The position numbers were made by a program, and so were the translations under genes. A stretch of DNA of 54,901 nucleotides from Gammaproteobacteria bacterium (lineage in GTDB: Bacteria; Pseudomonadota; Gammaproteobacteria; JAPPPA01): positions 125,100-180,000 of the forward strand of contig JAUHZK010000004.1 of NCBI GenBank assembly GCA_030425645.1, read 5' to 3'. Below are positions 8,067 through 16,629 of the stretch, piece by piece (the first letter of the stretch is position 1; every line of letters begins with the position of its first letter). Below the pieces are notes generated by a model. The model was not told where the DNA came from. It did no database searches and worked only from the letters and a program-made list of their open reading frames with translations.

Positions 8067-10379
8067 ATGTCTACTGCGACTATTTTTGCTCGAATTGCCG
8101 AGGAAATTTCTGCCTCTACCCGTCAAGTTGAAGCCGCTGCCTTATTGCTTGACGAGGGCGCTACAGTGCCTTTTATCGCCCGTTACCGAAAGGAAGTCAC
8201 CGGTGGCCTAGATGATAGCCAGCTAAGGGTGTTGGCTGAGCGCTTGATTTACCTGCGTGAATTAGAAGATCGCCGTGCGGTAGTACTGAAATCGATTGCC
8301 GAGCAGGATAAGTTGACGGCTGAACTTGAGGCCGCGATTAATGAGGCCGACAGCAAAACCCGTCTCGAAGATTTATACCTGCCCTATAAGCCGCGCCGCC
8401 GTACCAAGGCGCAAATTGCGCGCGAGGCGGGCGTTGAGCCGCTGCTTGATGCCTTGCTGGCCAATCCGAACCTCAGCCCTGACGTAGAAGCCGCAGCTTA
8501 TTTGAATGCAGAAGCGGGTTTTGCCGATGCCGAAGCCGTGCTTGAAGGCGCCAAACAAATTCTGATGGAGCGCTTTGCCGAGCATGCTGAACTGCTGGCT
8601 GAGCTGCGTGACCTGATGTGGCGTAAGGGCGAGCTAAAAAGTCAGGTGATGATTGGCAAGGAGCAAGAAGCCGCCAAATTCAGAGATTATTTTGAGTTTG
8701 CTGAGCCTATTCATAAAGTGCCTTCGCATCGGGCTTTGGCCTTGTTCCGAGGCCGTAATGAAAGCTTGTTGATGTTGTCGCTGAGTTTGCCGGAAGAACA
8801 TAAAACCTTGGCGGAGGGCCGCATTGCGCAGGCCTTTGAGATCGAGAATAAAAATCGCCCGGCGGATGCCTGGTTTGCGCAAGCGGTTGTGTGGGGCTGG
8901 AAAGTTAAACTGGCCATCAAGATCGAACTGGACCTATTTAATCAGTTGCGCGAGGCCGCTGAAGAAGAGGCGATTCGTGTTTTCGGTGCCAACCTAAAAG
9001 ACTTGTTGTTAGCCGCGCCGGCGGGGCCACGGGCAACGATTGGCTTGGATCCTGGTCTACGTACCGGCGTTAAAGTTGCGGTGGTGGATGCCACCGGCAA
9101 AGTCTTGGATACCGGTGCTATTTATCCGCATGCACCTAAAAATCAATGGGATCAGTCGGTCGCCATTATCGCTGCGCTGGCCAAGCGGCATGGCGCCGAG
9201 TTAATCGCCATTGGTAACGGCACGGCCTCGCGTGAAACCGACAAGTTGGCGGCGGAAGTGATCAAAAAACACCCGGCGCTGAAGTTAACCAAGGTAGTGG
9301 TCAGCGAGGCCGGGGCGTCGGTGTATTCAGCCAGTGAAGTGGCGGCTAAAGAGTTTCCGGATATGGATGTGTCTTTGCGGGGTGCGGTGTCGATTGCGCG
9401 GCGCTTGCAAGACCCGCTGGCGGAGTTGGTGAAGATCGAGCCAAAGTCGATTGGCGTTGGGCAGTATCAGCACGACGTGAGCCAGATCAAATTGGCGCGT
9501 CAGCTTGAAGGTGTTGTCGAGGATTGTGTAAACGCTGTTGGGGTTGACCTCAACATGGCGTCGGTGCCGTTATTGGCGCGAGTGGCTGGACTAAGTGAGA
9601 GCGTTGCTACGCAAATTGTGATGCAACGCGACAGTGAGGGTGCCTTCCGTTCGCGCGAGGCGCTGAAGGCCGTGCCTCGCTTAGGTGATAAAACCTTTGA
9701 ACAATGTGCCGGTTTCCTGCGTATTAATGGCGGTGATAACCCCTTAGATGCTTCAGCTGTGCATCCAGAAGCCTATCCCTTGGTAGAAAAAATGGCCCAG
9801 GGCGCCAGCACGTCGTTAGCGGATTTAATTGGCAACGCTACCGTAGTTAAAGGTTTACGAGCTGCTGACTTTGCCGATGATCAATTTGGGTTGCCGACTG
9901 TGCAGGACGTGCTGCGGGAATTGGATAAGCCGGGTCGAGACCCGCGGCCGGAATTTGCCACTGCCGCCTTTGACGACAGCGTGCACGAAGTGAAAGACCT
10001 GCGCCCGGGAATGATCTTGGAAGGCACGGTAACCAATGTGGCTAACTTTGGCGCCTTTGTTGACGTGGGTGTGCACCAAGATGGTTTAGTGCATATCTCT
10101 GCCTTGGCGAAAAACTTTGTCAAAGACCCGCGTGATGTCGTTAAAGCTGGCCAAGTGGTTAAAGTCAAAGTCTTGGAAGTGGATGTGGCGCGCAAGCGCA
10201 TAGCTATGACCATGCGCTTGGATGATCCGCTGCCGAGCGAGAAGCCTGCTGATAGCAAGTCGTCAGCGCGTGACGATGCTCGTCAAAGCCGTGATGCGCG
10301 CCAATACCAAAGCCGTCAGCCTGCTGCTGCGGCTAAGGGCTCGATGGCCGCTGCTCTGTCGCAAGCGCTAGGCAAGTAA
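8067..10379 (+). CDS. tex: Tex family RNA-binding transcription accessory protein
   Basis: 770 residues from the ATG at 8067. The frame is open from 8025, but [16 protein letters not shown] is where the family normally begins. The N-terminal Tex domain contains [18 protein letters not shown], the YqgF/RNase H-like domain [19 protein letters not shown] is near residue 325, the helix-hairpin-helix region [16 protein letters not shown] is near 490, and an S1 RNA-binding domain ([26 protein letters not shown]) lies near 640-715. A basic, Gln/Ala-rich tail ends the protein. Tex binds nucleic acid and affects transcription and stress tolerance in several bacteria. It is monocistronic here, between a terminator and a non-coding element. 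Confidence 0.93.
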   Translation: MSTATIFARIAEEISASTRQVEAAALLLDEGATVPFIARYRKEVTGGLDDSQLRVLAERLIYLRELEDRRAVVLKSIAEQDKLTAELEAAINEADSKTRLEDLYLPYKPRRRTKAQIAREAGVEPLLDALLANPNLSPDVEAAAYLNAEAGFADAEAVLEGAKQILMERFAEHAELLAELRDLMWRKGELKSQVMIGKEQEAAKFRDYFEFAEPIHKVPSHRALALFRGRNESLLMLSLSLPEEHKTLAEGRIAQAFEIENKNRPADAWFAQAVVWGWKVKLAIKIELDLFNQLREAAEEEAIRVFGANLKDLLLAAPAGPRATIGLDPGLRTGVKVAVVDATGKVLDTGAIYPHAPKNQWDQSVAIIAALAKRHGAELIAIGNGTASRETDKLAAEVIKKHPALKLTKVVVSEAGASVYSASEVAAKEFPDMDVSLRGAVSIARRLQDPLAELVKIEPKSIGVGQYQHDVSQIKLARQLEGVVEDCVNAVGVDLNMASVPLLARVAGLSESVATQIVMQRDSEGAFRSREALKAVPRLGDKTFEQCAGFLRINGGDNPLDASAVHPEAYPLVEKMAQGASTSLADLIGNATVVKGLRAADFADDQFGLPTVQDVLRELDKPGRDPRPEFATAAFDDSVHEVKDLRPGMILEGTVTNVANFGAFVDVGVHQDGLVHISALAKNFVKDPRDVVKAGQVVKVKVLEVDVARKRIAMTMRLDDPLPSEKPADSKSSARDDARQSRDARQYQSRQPAAAAKGSMAAALSQALGK

Positions 10380-10747
10380 CACAGGGAGTGCTGCCGTTCG
10401 GCAGGTGGCAAGTTGCTAAGCAGTGCATCGCCCTTTGTGCGGCTGAGCAACGGAGCAAAATCGAGATTGAGCCTGCGGCCTGTTTGAGCGTAGCGAGTTC
10501 CGCAGGCGCTCGATTTGGCGAGTAGCGCAAGGAACCGCGAAGCGGCCGCACGGTGGGTAAGGCATTTTTTCGTCTATTTTTGATGCTTCAAAAATAGACT
10601 CGGCCATCGGGAATAAGTAAACGCAACCGTATGAACTTATTGAGGCCGAAACCCGCACCAAGGTGATCTCAAGAAAATCAAACCTCCCTTGATACGAGGA
10701 GGCAGGGGCTTCTTAGGCTGTTAAAAAGTTTGTCTGTGGCGTGCCGA
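10380..10747. repeat. Non-coding hairpin-rich intergenic element
   Basis: These 368 bases hold no credible gene. The stretch 10457-10517 is a compound inverted repeat: an outer arm AAATCGAG pairs with CTCGATTT and an inner arm GCCTGCGG (10471-10478) pairs with CCGCAGGC (10500-10507). A second, perfect 12-bp hairpin lies at 10572-10599 (GTCTATTTTTGA and its complement, loop TGCT). Between them is a GC-rich block with a NotI-type site. The pattern resembles dispersed intergenic repeats of gammaproteobacteria, but no second copy was noticed in this window, so its repeat status is inferred. Confidence 0.5.
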
Positions 10748-11710
10748 TTAGGCGGCGTGTTCTTGCCAGAACAACAGGCCTTGGGTATTGAGCTCAAAGT
10801 CGACAGCAAATAGCTGTTCGATTTCGCGCTCGCTTAGTTTGGCGCCTAGGCGTTGCAAGTCTTCTTTATGCAGTGCTTTCAGTGCGGCTTTTAGATCCTG
10901 ATGAGGGTGGTCGCTATCACGGTGGCGCTGGGCCAATAAGCTGTACTCATGCAGTTTGCGGCGTAGGTCATTAGCCAAGTGCTCAACGTCTTCAATCATG
11001 CCAAAGTGGGTTAGAAACATGCGCTGTGGCTGATAGCTCATCAGCATGTTGATAGTGTCTAGCCAGGCGTCTGGGTCGAACTGTACTGGCGTGCTGGTGG
11101 GGATAATGTAATGCGCCTGAGTCAGTCCGCATTCGGGGCCATCGGTGGCGCGATAGGAGATGCCGAAGGTATCCCCAGTAAACCAGCCTTGGCTTTGGCT
11201 ATCCCAAACCGCGTAGTGGTGTTTAGCGTGGCCGGGGGTGTCGCGTAATTCTAAGCGACGCTGGCCCAGCTGAAAGCTGTCGCCATCTTTGATGCTAACC
11301 ACGCGATTTTCATCTACCGGCAGGATATCGCCAAACTGTTGTTTTAAGCCTTCGGCACCATAGACGGCGGTAGCGCCGGCGATCAACTTGCTAGGGTCGA
11401 TCATATGGCGCGCGCCACGCGGGTGCATGATCAGCTTGGCGTTGGGTAATTCGCGCATTAGGCTGCCAGCACCGCCGGCATGATCAAGATGCACGTGGGT
11501 TGGCATCACATAGTCAACATTCTCTAGGGCGATACCTTTGTTGGCAAGCAAGGCCAAAATGCGCGGCGTGCAAAGGCTATGACCTGTATCAATAATAGCG
11601 GCGTGGCCATCTTCCTCAACTAGGTAGCAGGCGGCTAAGCCAGCGCGATGCTGCATGGTGTCGATGCAGGTAATGCCGTGACCGAGGTCGGTAAATTCAG
11701 AATATTGCAT
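10748..11710 (-). CDS. Metallo-beta-lactamase-fold hydrolase linked to the methionine salvage operon
   Basis: 320 residues from the ATG at 11710. The frame is also open to a TTG at 11797, just after the mtnC stop, but that start has poor support. The metal-binding motif THVHLDHAGG (HxHxDH), a later DTPGHAKHH, FTGDTFG and a final LTHFG supply the usual His/Asp ligands of the fold. The C-terminal third is a helical extension. The substrate is unknown; glyoxalase II-like hydrolysis or another thioester or phosphodiester reaction are all possible. It is the last gene after mtnB-mtnD-mtnC, which suggests a link to sulfur or acireductone by-products, though this is only positional evidence. Confidence 0.8.
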   Translation of the reverse strand: MQYSEFTDLGHGITCIDTMQHRAGLAACYLVEEDGHAAIIDTGHSLCTPRILALLANKGIALENVDYVMPTHVHLDHAGGAGSLMRELPNAKLIMHPRGARHMIDPSKLIAGATAVYGAEGLKQQFGDILPVDENRVVSIKDGDSFQLGQRRLELRDTPGHAKHHYAVWDSQSQGWFTGDTFGISYRATDGPECGLTQAHYIIPTSTPVQFDPDAWLDTINMLMSYQPQRMFLTHFGMIEDVEHLANDLRRKLHEYSLLAQRHRDSDHPHQDLKAALKALHKEDLQRLGAKLSEREIEQLFAVDFELNTQGLLFWQEHAA

Positions 11711-11803
11711 ACCGAAAAAGCGCCTTATTAAGTGACCCTTGTTAAGTGATATGAAGTCGCGTTTTGCAGTGTCGCAGAGCGCTTGCGACAGGGTCAATCT
11801 GTT

Positions 11804-12493
11804 TTATAACTGCCAGTGCTCGCTAACGCTGAAAAAATCGGCGTGGGCGTGGTAGTGCTCGCTCGCGGTACTGCCGTCACGGCATAACCAAGCCGTTTCT
11901 AGGCCGGCATCGGCGGCGGCGTCTAGCTCTTCGGTGACGTCGGATAGAAACAGTAACTGTGAGGCGTTGCCGCCGAGGGCGTCGCGAATGATTTCGTAGC
12001 TGCGACTTTCTCGCTTATGACCAATGCGGGTGTCGAAGTAGCCGTTAAACAAGGGCGTCAGATCGCCATGATTACTATGGCCGTAAATCAGCTGCTGAGC
12101 CCGCACTGAGCCGGAAGAATACACATGCAAATTGAGGCCGGCTTGCTGCCAGCGCAAGAGTTCTGCGGCGGCGTCGTCGTAAACGTGGCCGGTTAGCTGG
12201 CCACTGGCGTAACCTTGTGCCCAGATCAGCCCTTGCAGCGTTTTTAGTGGTTCGACTTTTTTGTCTTCATCAATCCATTGCCGTAGCTGTTGCACTGCTT
12301 CGCTATCGCTGAGTGGGCGGCCGGCCTGGCTGCTGACCGCCTGTAGTTGTAGGCGCACTTCGGGGCTGTTGGCGTTGGCGGCGACAAAGTCGGCAAGCTG
12401 CTGGCGCGCATAGGGGAACAGCACTTGGTGGACAAAGGCGATGTCGGTGGTGGTGCCTTCAATGTCGGTAATAATTTGGCGAATGGCGGGCAT
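11804..12493 (-). CDS. mtnC: Enolase-phosphatase E1 (acireductone synthase)
   Basis: 229 residues, the normal size. It is a haloacid dehalogenase-type protein with an N-terminal DIEGTTTD motif (Asp10 nucleophile; Glu12 replaces the second Asp, as in E1 enzymes). Later motifs are YSSGSVRAQ and LFLSDVTEELDAAADAG. It enolises and dephosphorylates diketo-methylthiopentyl phosphate to acireductone in methionine salvage. It lies 8 bases after mtnD and just before the hydrolase gene, giving the operon order mtnB-mtnD-mtnC-hydrolase. Confidence 0.94.
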   Translation of the reverse strand: MPAIRQIITDIEGTTTDIAFVHQVLFPYARQQLADFVAANANSPEVRLQLQAVSSQAGRPLSDSEAVQQLRQWIDEDKKVEPLKTLQGLIWAQGYASGQLTGHVYDDAAAELLRWQQAGLNLHVYSSGSVRAQQLIYGHSNHGDLTPLFNGYFDTRIGHKRESRSYEIIRDALGGNASQLLFLSDVTEELDAAADAGLETAWLCRDGSTASEHYHAHADFFSVSEHWQL

Positions 12494-12501
12494 GGCAAAG
12501 C

Positions 12502-13065
12502 CTAGTGGTTGTCCAAAAGCGGAAAGCGTGTGGCGATGTCGTCGCCGGTGAAGTCAGCCACCCAGCCTTGGTCGGTGGTAAAGAAGCGAATCGCCGTAAA
12601 GGCTGGTTCGCAGCCCATATCAAACCAGTGTGTCATACCGGCCGGTACTGAAATAAGGTCGCCAGCAGTGCAAAGTATGGCGAAGACCGTGTTAGGCGCA
12701 GTAACCTGCGGACGTAAATAAAATAAGCCTTGGCCACTGGCAAAAAAACGCACTTCAAAGTCTTTGTGGCTATGTTCGCTTAAAAACATTTGCCGAAACT
12801 CGTCTTTCTTGGGGTTGCTTGGGTCGATGCTAGCAACGTCGATACTGTTGAAGCCAAACTGCTGGTTGAGTGCCTCAATCGGTCCGGCGTAGGCCGCCAA
12901 TAGGCTGTCTTGGTCGGTGCCTTGATTGCTGCCTGAGTTGTCCGCTAGCGCCCAGCGTTGATAAATAACGCCGATTTTATCTAACTCCGCCTCGATCGCC
13001 GTGCTGTCGCTTATTTGCTGTAGCGGTTTGGCTTGTTCGTTATAAATGGTGAGTTGGCTTTGCAT
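12502..13065 (-). CDS. mtnD: Acireductone dioxygenase
   Basis: 187 residues from the ATG at 13065, which has a GGGG-type ribosome site and lies next to the mtnB stop. A longer frame to 13098 would overlap mtnB. The cupin metal ligands are H98 and H100, E104 and H146, in HSHKDFEVRFFASGQG and PAGMTHWFDMG. With iron it makes the 2-keto acid precursor of methionine plus formate; with nickel the same fold gives an off-pathway product. The metal cannot be read from sequence. Confidence 0.94.
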   Translation of the reverse strand: MQSQLTIYNEQAKPLQQISDSTAIEAELDKIGVIYQRWALADNSGSNQGTDQDSLLAAYAGPIEALNQQFGFNSIDVASIDPSNPKKDEFRQMFLSEHSHKDFEVRFFASGQGLFYLRPQVTAPNTVFAILCTAGDLISVPAGMTHWFDMGCEPAFTAIRFFTTDQGWVADFTGDDIATRFPLLDNH

Positions 13066-13067
13066 AA

Positions 13068-13658
13068 TTAACCCCAGCGGTGTTTTTGCCATTCGCATTC
13101 GAGTAAAAACTCGAGTGCCTCTAGGCGGTTATAGCACTGGGCGAGGTTGTCGCCCCATACATAGATGCCATGGCCGGCAATAATATAGGCGTGCTCTGGC
13201 TGTTTCTCAGCAACCCTTTGCGCGAGTGCCGGAATATCTTGGTCGTTGGCGAATACCGGTACTGAAATTTCGCTGTGATGACTTTCAATACCGGCAAAAA
13301 TCTTTAACAGCTCGTAGCCGCTGAGTGTGACGCTGCCAAAGTCAGCGGGCATCAGCGTAGAGGCGATGCTATGGGTGTGCAGCACAGCGCCAACGTTTGC
13401 CATGGCCCGGTAGCGCTCACAGTGAAGCAGGGTTTCGGCCGAAGGTTTGTGAGTGCTGCCTTGGGCTTGCCCGGCCATATCAACCGTTAGGAAATCCTGC
13501 GCCGTCATATGGCCTTTGTGAACGCCGCTACGGGTCACCAAGATCGTTTTTTGGTCTAGCTTGGCGGAGAAGTTTCCGCCCGAAGCAGGTACCCAGCCGC
13601 GCTGGTGGCTGGCGTGGCCAATCTGAACCATTTCTTCAGCGAGCGTTTTTTCGAGCAT
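13068..13658 (-). CDS. mtnB: Methylthioribulose-1-phosphate dehydratase
   Basis: 196 residues of the class II aldolase/adducin family. Visible motifs are PASGGNFSAKL (phosphate binding), THKPSAETLLHCERY, VLHTHSIASTLM (metal-binding His pair) and IIAGHGIYVWG (third metal His). It dehydrates 5-methylthioribulose-1-phosphate, the step after MtnA. It is the first gene of the minus-strand operon and diverges from mtnA across ~100 bases, so both arms of the pathway can share control signals. Confidence 0.93.
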   Translation of the reverse strand: MLEKTLAEEMVQIGHASHQRGWVPASGGNFSAKLDQKTILVTRSGVHKGHMTAQDFLTVDMAGQAQGSTHKPSAETLLHCERYRAMANVGAVLHTHSIASTLMPADFGSVTLSGYELLKIFAGIESHHSEISVPVFANDQDIPALAQRVAEKQPEHAYIIAGHGIYVWGDNLAQCYNRLEALEFLLECEWQKHRWG

Positions 13659-13761
13659 GACAGCAACGTTAGGCCAATATTAGGAGGGGCATAATTTTAT
13701 AATGTCGGCCTTAAGGCTACCAAGCGTTGTTGCTGGTAAAACACTAACTGAAGTTATATCT
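13659..13761. promoter_or_regulatory. Divergent mtnB / mtnA promoter region
   Basis: This is the intergenic space between divergent methionine salvage genes. A perfect TATAAT lies at 13698-13703 on the plus strand and overlaps an upstream in-frame ATG at 13702. It is a plausible -10 element for mtnA, but no good -35 was seen 16-18 bases upstream. No SAM riboswitch fold was recognised. Confidence 0.35.
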
Positions 13762-14859
13762 ATGCGTGTAAACGGAAAACCTTGTCGCACTATTTGGCCG
13801 CTGTCTGATGCCGCGGTGGCGGTTATTGATCAGCGCTGTTTGCCGCACCAGTTCAAAACGGTGGAGTTAACTAACGTCGCCGAGGCCGCGGCCGCGATTG
13901 AGAATATGACGGTGCGTGGGGCGCCGTTAATTGGCGCCACAGCGGCCTACGGTATGGCTTTAGCGATGCGAGCAGACTGCTCTGATGCAGCGGTAGCCAG
14001 TGCCGCTGATTTACTACAACAGACACGGCCGACAGCAGTGAATTTGCTATGGGCGCTGTCGCGAATGCGATCGCGCTTATTGGCCCTACCTAGCAGCGAG
14101 CGCCTGCAGGCAGCCTGGCAAGAGGCGGCGGCTTTGTGTGAAGAAGATGTTGCTCTGAATGAGAAAATAGGCCAGCAAGGTTTGGCGCTGATTGAAGCCT
14201 GTTACCAAAAAACTGGCCGTACCGTAAATGTGCTCACGCACTGTAATGCGGGCTGGTTAGGCACGGTAGATTGGGGTACGGCCTTGGCGCCGATTTATCA
14301 GGCTGCTGATGCAGGAATACCCGTGCATGTTTGGGTTGATGAAACCCGGCCTCGCAATCAGGGTGCCAGCTTAAGCTGTTGGGAGTTGGGCCAGCATGGT
14401 GTTGCCCATACTTTGTTGCCGGACAATGCCGGTGGCCATTTAATGCAGCATGGTCAAGTGGATATGGTGATTGTGGGTTGTGACCGCACTGCGCGTAATG
14501 GTGACGTTTGCAATAAGATCGGCACTTATTTAAAAGCCTTGGCGGCGCATGACAATAGTGTGCCTTTTTATGTGGCGTTACCGAGCCCGACGATAGATTG
14601 GCAGATTACGGACGGCGTAAAAGATATTCCGATTGAGCAGCGTAGTGCGGATGAAGTGCTAACGGTTACCGGTCTGTTGGCTGGCGAAGAAAGCAAGTTG
14701 GCAACCGTGCAAATTGCGCCGGCAGAAACAGCAGCGGCGAATTACGGTTTTGACGTAACACCAGCGCGATTGGTCACCGCCTTGATCACTGAGCGCGGCA
14801 TTTGTGACGCCAGCGAGGCTGGCTTATTAAGTTTATTTCCGGAGCAAGCGCATGAGTAA
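13762..14859 (+). CDS. mtnA: Methylthioribose-1-phosphate isomerase
   Basis: 365 residues from the ATG at 13762. The frame opens earlier at 13702, but that ATG overlaps a TATAAT box, and family members normally begin close to [13 protein letters not shown]. Conserved motifs are [29 protein letters not shown] (catalytic Cys in HCNAG), [36 protein letters not shown] (catalytic Asp in GCDR) and [11 protein letters not shown]. It converts methylthioribose-1-phosphate to the ribulose form. It overlaps cmoA by 8 bases, so mtnA-cmoA-cmoB form an operon. Confidence 0.95.
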   Translation: MRVNGKPCRTIWPLSDAAVAVIDQRCLPHQFKTVELTNVAEAAAAIENMTVRGAPLIGATAAYGMALAMRADCSDAAVASAADLLQQTRPTAVNLLWALSRMRSRLLALPSSERLQAAWQEAAALCEEDVALNEKIGQQGLALIEACYQKTGRTVNVLTHCNAGWLGTVDWGTALAPIYQAADAGIPVHVWVDETRPRNQGASLSCWELGQHGVAHTLLPDNAGGHLMQHGQVDMVIVGCDRTARNGDVCNKIGTYLKALAAHDNSVPFYVALPSPTIDWQITDGVKDIPIEQRSADEVLTVTGLLAGEESKLATVQIAPAETAAANYGFDVTPARLVTALITERGICDASEAGLLSLFPEQAHE

Positions 14860-15583
14860 AGATGATATTTACGCGGCACCGCATGACCAGCTCGGCGAGT
14901 TTGTCTTTGACGCGCGGGTAGCCAATGTTTTTGCTGACATGATTCAGCGCTCTGTGCCGGGTTATGCGACCACGATTTCGACGATTGCTGAATTGGCATC
15001 ACGTTATGTGCAGCCCGGCAGCCGGGTTTATGACCTAGGTAGCTCCTTGGGAGCGGCGAGTTTGGCGATGCGCCATGCGATTACGCAGCCGGATGTGGAA
15101 ATTATTGCCGTTGATAACTCTGCGGCCATGGTTGAGCGTTGCTGTTTAAATGTTGAGACCGATACGGCAACCGTGCCGGTTAAGGTTGTGCAGGCTGACG
15201 TGCAGGATGTCGACATCGATAATGCCTCCTTGGTGGTGCTGAACTTTACCTTGCAGTTTATTGCCGTTGAAGAGCGCTTGGCGCTGCTGCAAAAGGCCTA
15301 TCAAGGCTTGCGTCCGGGCGGTAAGTTGCTGTTATCGGAAAAGGTGGTCTTCCCAGACCCGTATCTGGATGAACTGAATATTGATTTGCATCATCGTTAT
15401 AAAAAAGCCCACGGCTACAGCGATCTTGAGATCGCGCAAAAGCGTAGCGCTTTAGAAAATAAATTGATCCCGGAAACGGTGCCGGAACATAAGGCGCGCC
15501 TGCAGCAGGCGGGTTTTGCTCGCGTTGATGTCTGGTATCAGTGTTTTAATTTTATGTCGATGATCGCGGTGAAAGCCGAATGA
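14852..15583 (+). CDS. cmoA: Carboxy-S-adenosylmethionine synthase
   Basis: 243 residues. Family signatures are [27 protein letters not shown], the SAM-binding [24 protein letters not shown] and [10 protein letters not shown], ending in NFMSMIAVK. It makes carboxy-SAM from SAM and prephenate for the wobble base 5-oxyacetyluridine (cmo5U34). It starts inside the end of mtnA and its stop overlaps the start of cmoB by four bases (ATGA), so the three genes are translationally coupled. Confidence 0.96.
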   Translation: MSKDDIYAAPHDQLGEFVFDARVANVFADMIQRSVPGYATTISTIAELASRYVQPGSRVYDLGSSLGAASLAMRHAITQPDVEIIAVDNSAAMVERCCLNVETDTATVPVKVVQADVQDVDIDNASLVVLNFTLQFIAVEERLALLQKAYQGLRPGGKLLLSEKVVFPDPYLDELNIDLHHRYKKAHGYSDLEIAQKRSALENKLIPETVPEHKARLQQAGFARVDVWYQCFNFMSMIAVKAE

Positions 15584-16536
15584 GCCAGACTTGGCAGCTC
15601 GCTGATTACCCCTTTGCCGAGGCGCTGCTGCCAGCACTAGCCGCTGTTGAGCGCAAAGGCCATGGCGATCTTGAAAAATGGCGGGCGGCGCTAGCGGCGT
15701 TGCCGGCGGTAGAGAACGCTCGCTATGAATTTAGCCCCATGCTGGCGGTCGACGGCGATTGCTCCGCGACGCAGTCGGCGCAATTAAAGCAAGCGTTATT
15801 GCCATTACACCCTTGGCGCAAAGGTCCGTTCCGGCTGTTTGAACACTATATTGACACCGAGTGGCGCTGCGATTGGAAGTGGCAGCGTGTGTTGCCGCAT
15901 ATCCAGCCGCTAGCAGGGCGCAAGGTGCTGGATGTTGGTTGCGGCAACGGCTACTACATGTGGCGAATGTTGGGTGAGGGTGCTGCACAGGTATTGGGCG
16001 TCGACCCAATGTGGCTGTTTCGCATGCAGTACGAGGTTTTGCATTTCTATTTTGCTGATGCGTTGGAGCCGAGCCAGCAGGTTGAAATGTTACCGCTAGG
16101 CATTGATGACGTGCCTGAAGATACGGCCTATTTCGACACCGTATTTAGCATGGGTGTGCTCTATCATCGGCGCGACCCGGTGCAGCATATTCGGCAGTTG
16201 CTAGGGCAGTTGCGACCGGGTGGTGAATTGGTGCTGGAGACCTTGGTGATACCGGGTAATGATGCCGATGAGCTGACGCCAAATGGTCGCTATGCGCAGA
16301 TGCGTAATGTGCATGCACTGCCAACAGTGGCCCGCTTGCAGCAATGGTTGTTGGAGGCGGGTGCCGGCGTGGCGCGCTGTGTTGATGAGGCCGACACCAC
16401 TACTGAAGAGCAGCGCCAGTCGGCTTGGATGTGGTTCCATTCATTGCCGCAATACCTTGATGCTAAGAATTCCGCATTGACCATTGAGGGTCACCCTGCG
16501 CCCCGACGAGCTGTTATGGTGGCGCGCAGATCTTAG
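15580..16536 (+). CDS. cmoB: tRNA U34 carboxymethyltransferase
   Basis: 318 residues, the family size. An N-terminal helical domain with the conserved GPFRLFEHYIDTEWRCDWKW precedes the Rossmann motif VLDVGCGNGYYMWRMLG, then MGVLYHRRDPVQH and ETLVIPGN. It moves the carboxymethyl group from carboxy-SAM to 5-hydroxyuridine 34 of tRNA. It is the last gene of the mtnA-cmoA-cmoB operon. Confidence 0.96.
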   Translation: MSQTWQLADYPFAEALLPALAAVERKGHGDLEKWRAALAALPAVENARYEFSPMLAVDGDCSATQSAQLKQALLPLHPWRKGPFRLFEHYIDTEWRCDWKWQRVLPHIQPLAGRKVLDVGCGNGYYMWRMLGEGAAQVLGVDPMWLFRMQYEVLHFYFADALEPSQQVEMLPLGIDDVPEDTAYFDTVFSMGVLYHRRDPVQHIRQLLGQLRPGGELVLETLVIPGNDADELTPNGRYAQMRNVHALPTVARLQQWLLEAGAGVARCVDEADTTTEEQRQSAWMWFHSLPQYLDAKNSALTIEGHPAPRRAVMVARRS

Positions 16537-16629
16537 TTTGAATGCAAATTCAGTTTGCAAGTTTGTGCTAAGTGGATTAGGTTATTGTCCTTGCGTTGAT
16601 AATCAAACCCCTAATTTCAGGAGATGCTG

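Noticed and set aside
10416-10661. An 81-codon open frame on the minus strand inside the tex / hydrolase gap
   Set aside because: It lies across the hairpin-rich element, has no ribosome site, and its composition follows the inverted repeats; I treat it as non-coding.
11711-11797. An earlier TTG start for the metallo-beta-lactamase-fold hydrolase
   Set aside because: It would add 29 residues with no similarity to the family and uses a rare start without a clear ribosome site.
13659-13761. A SAM riboswitch upstream of the methionine salvage genes
   Set aside because: The region is too short on either strand and shows no recognisable conserved core or terminator hairpin.
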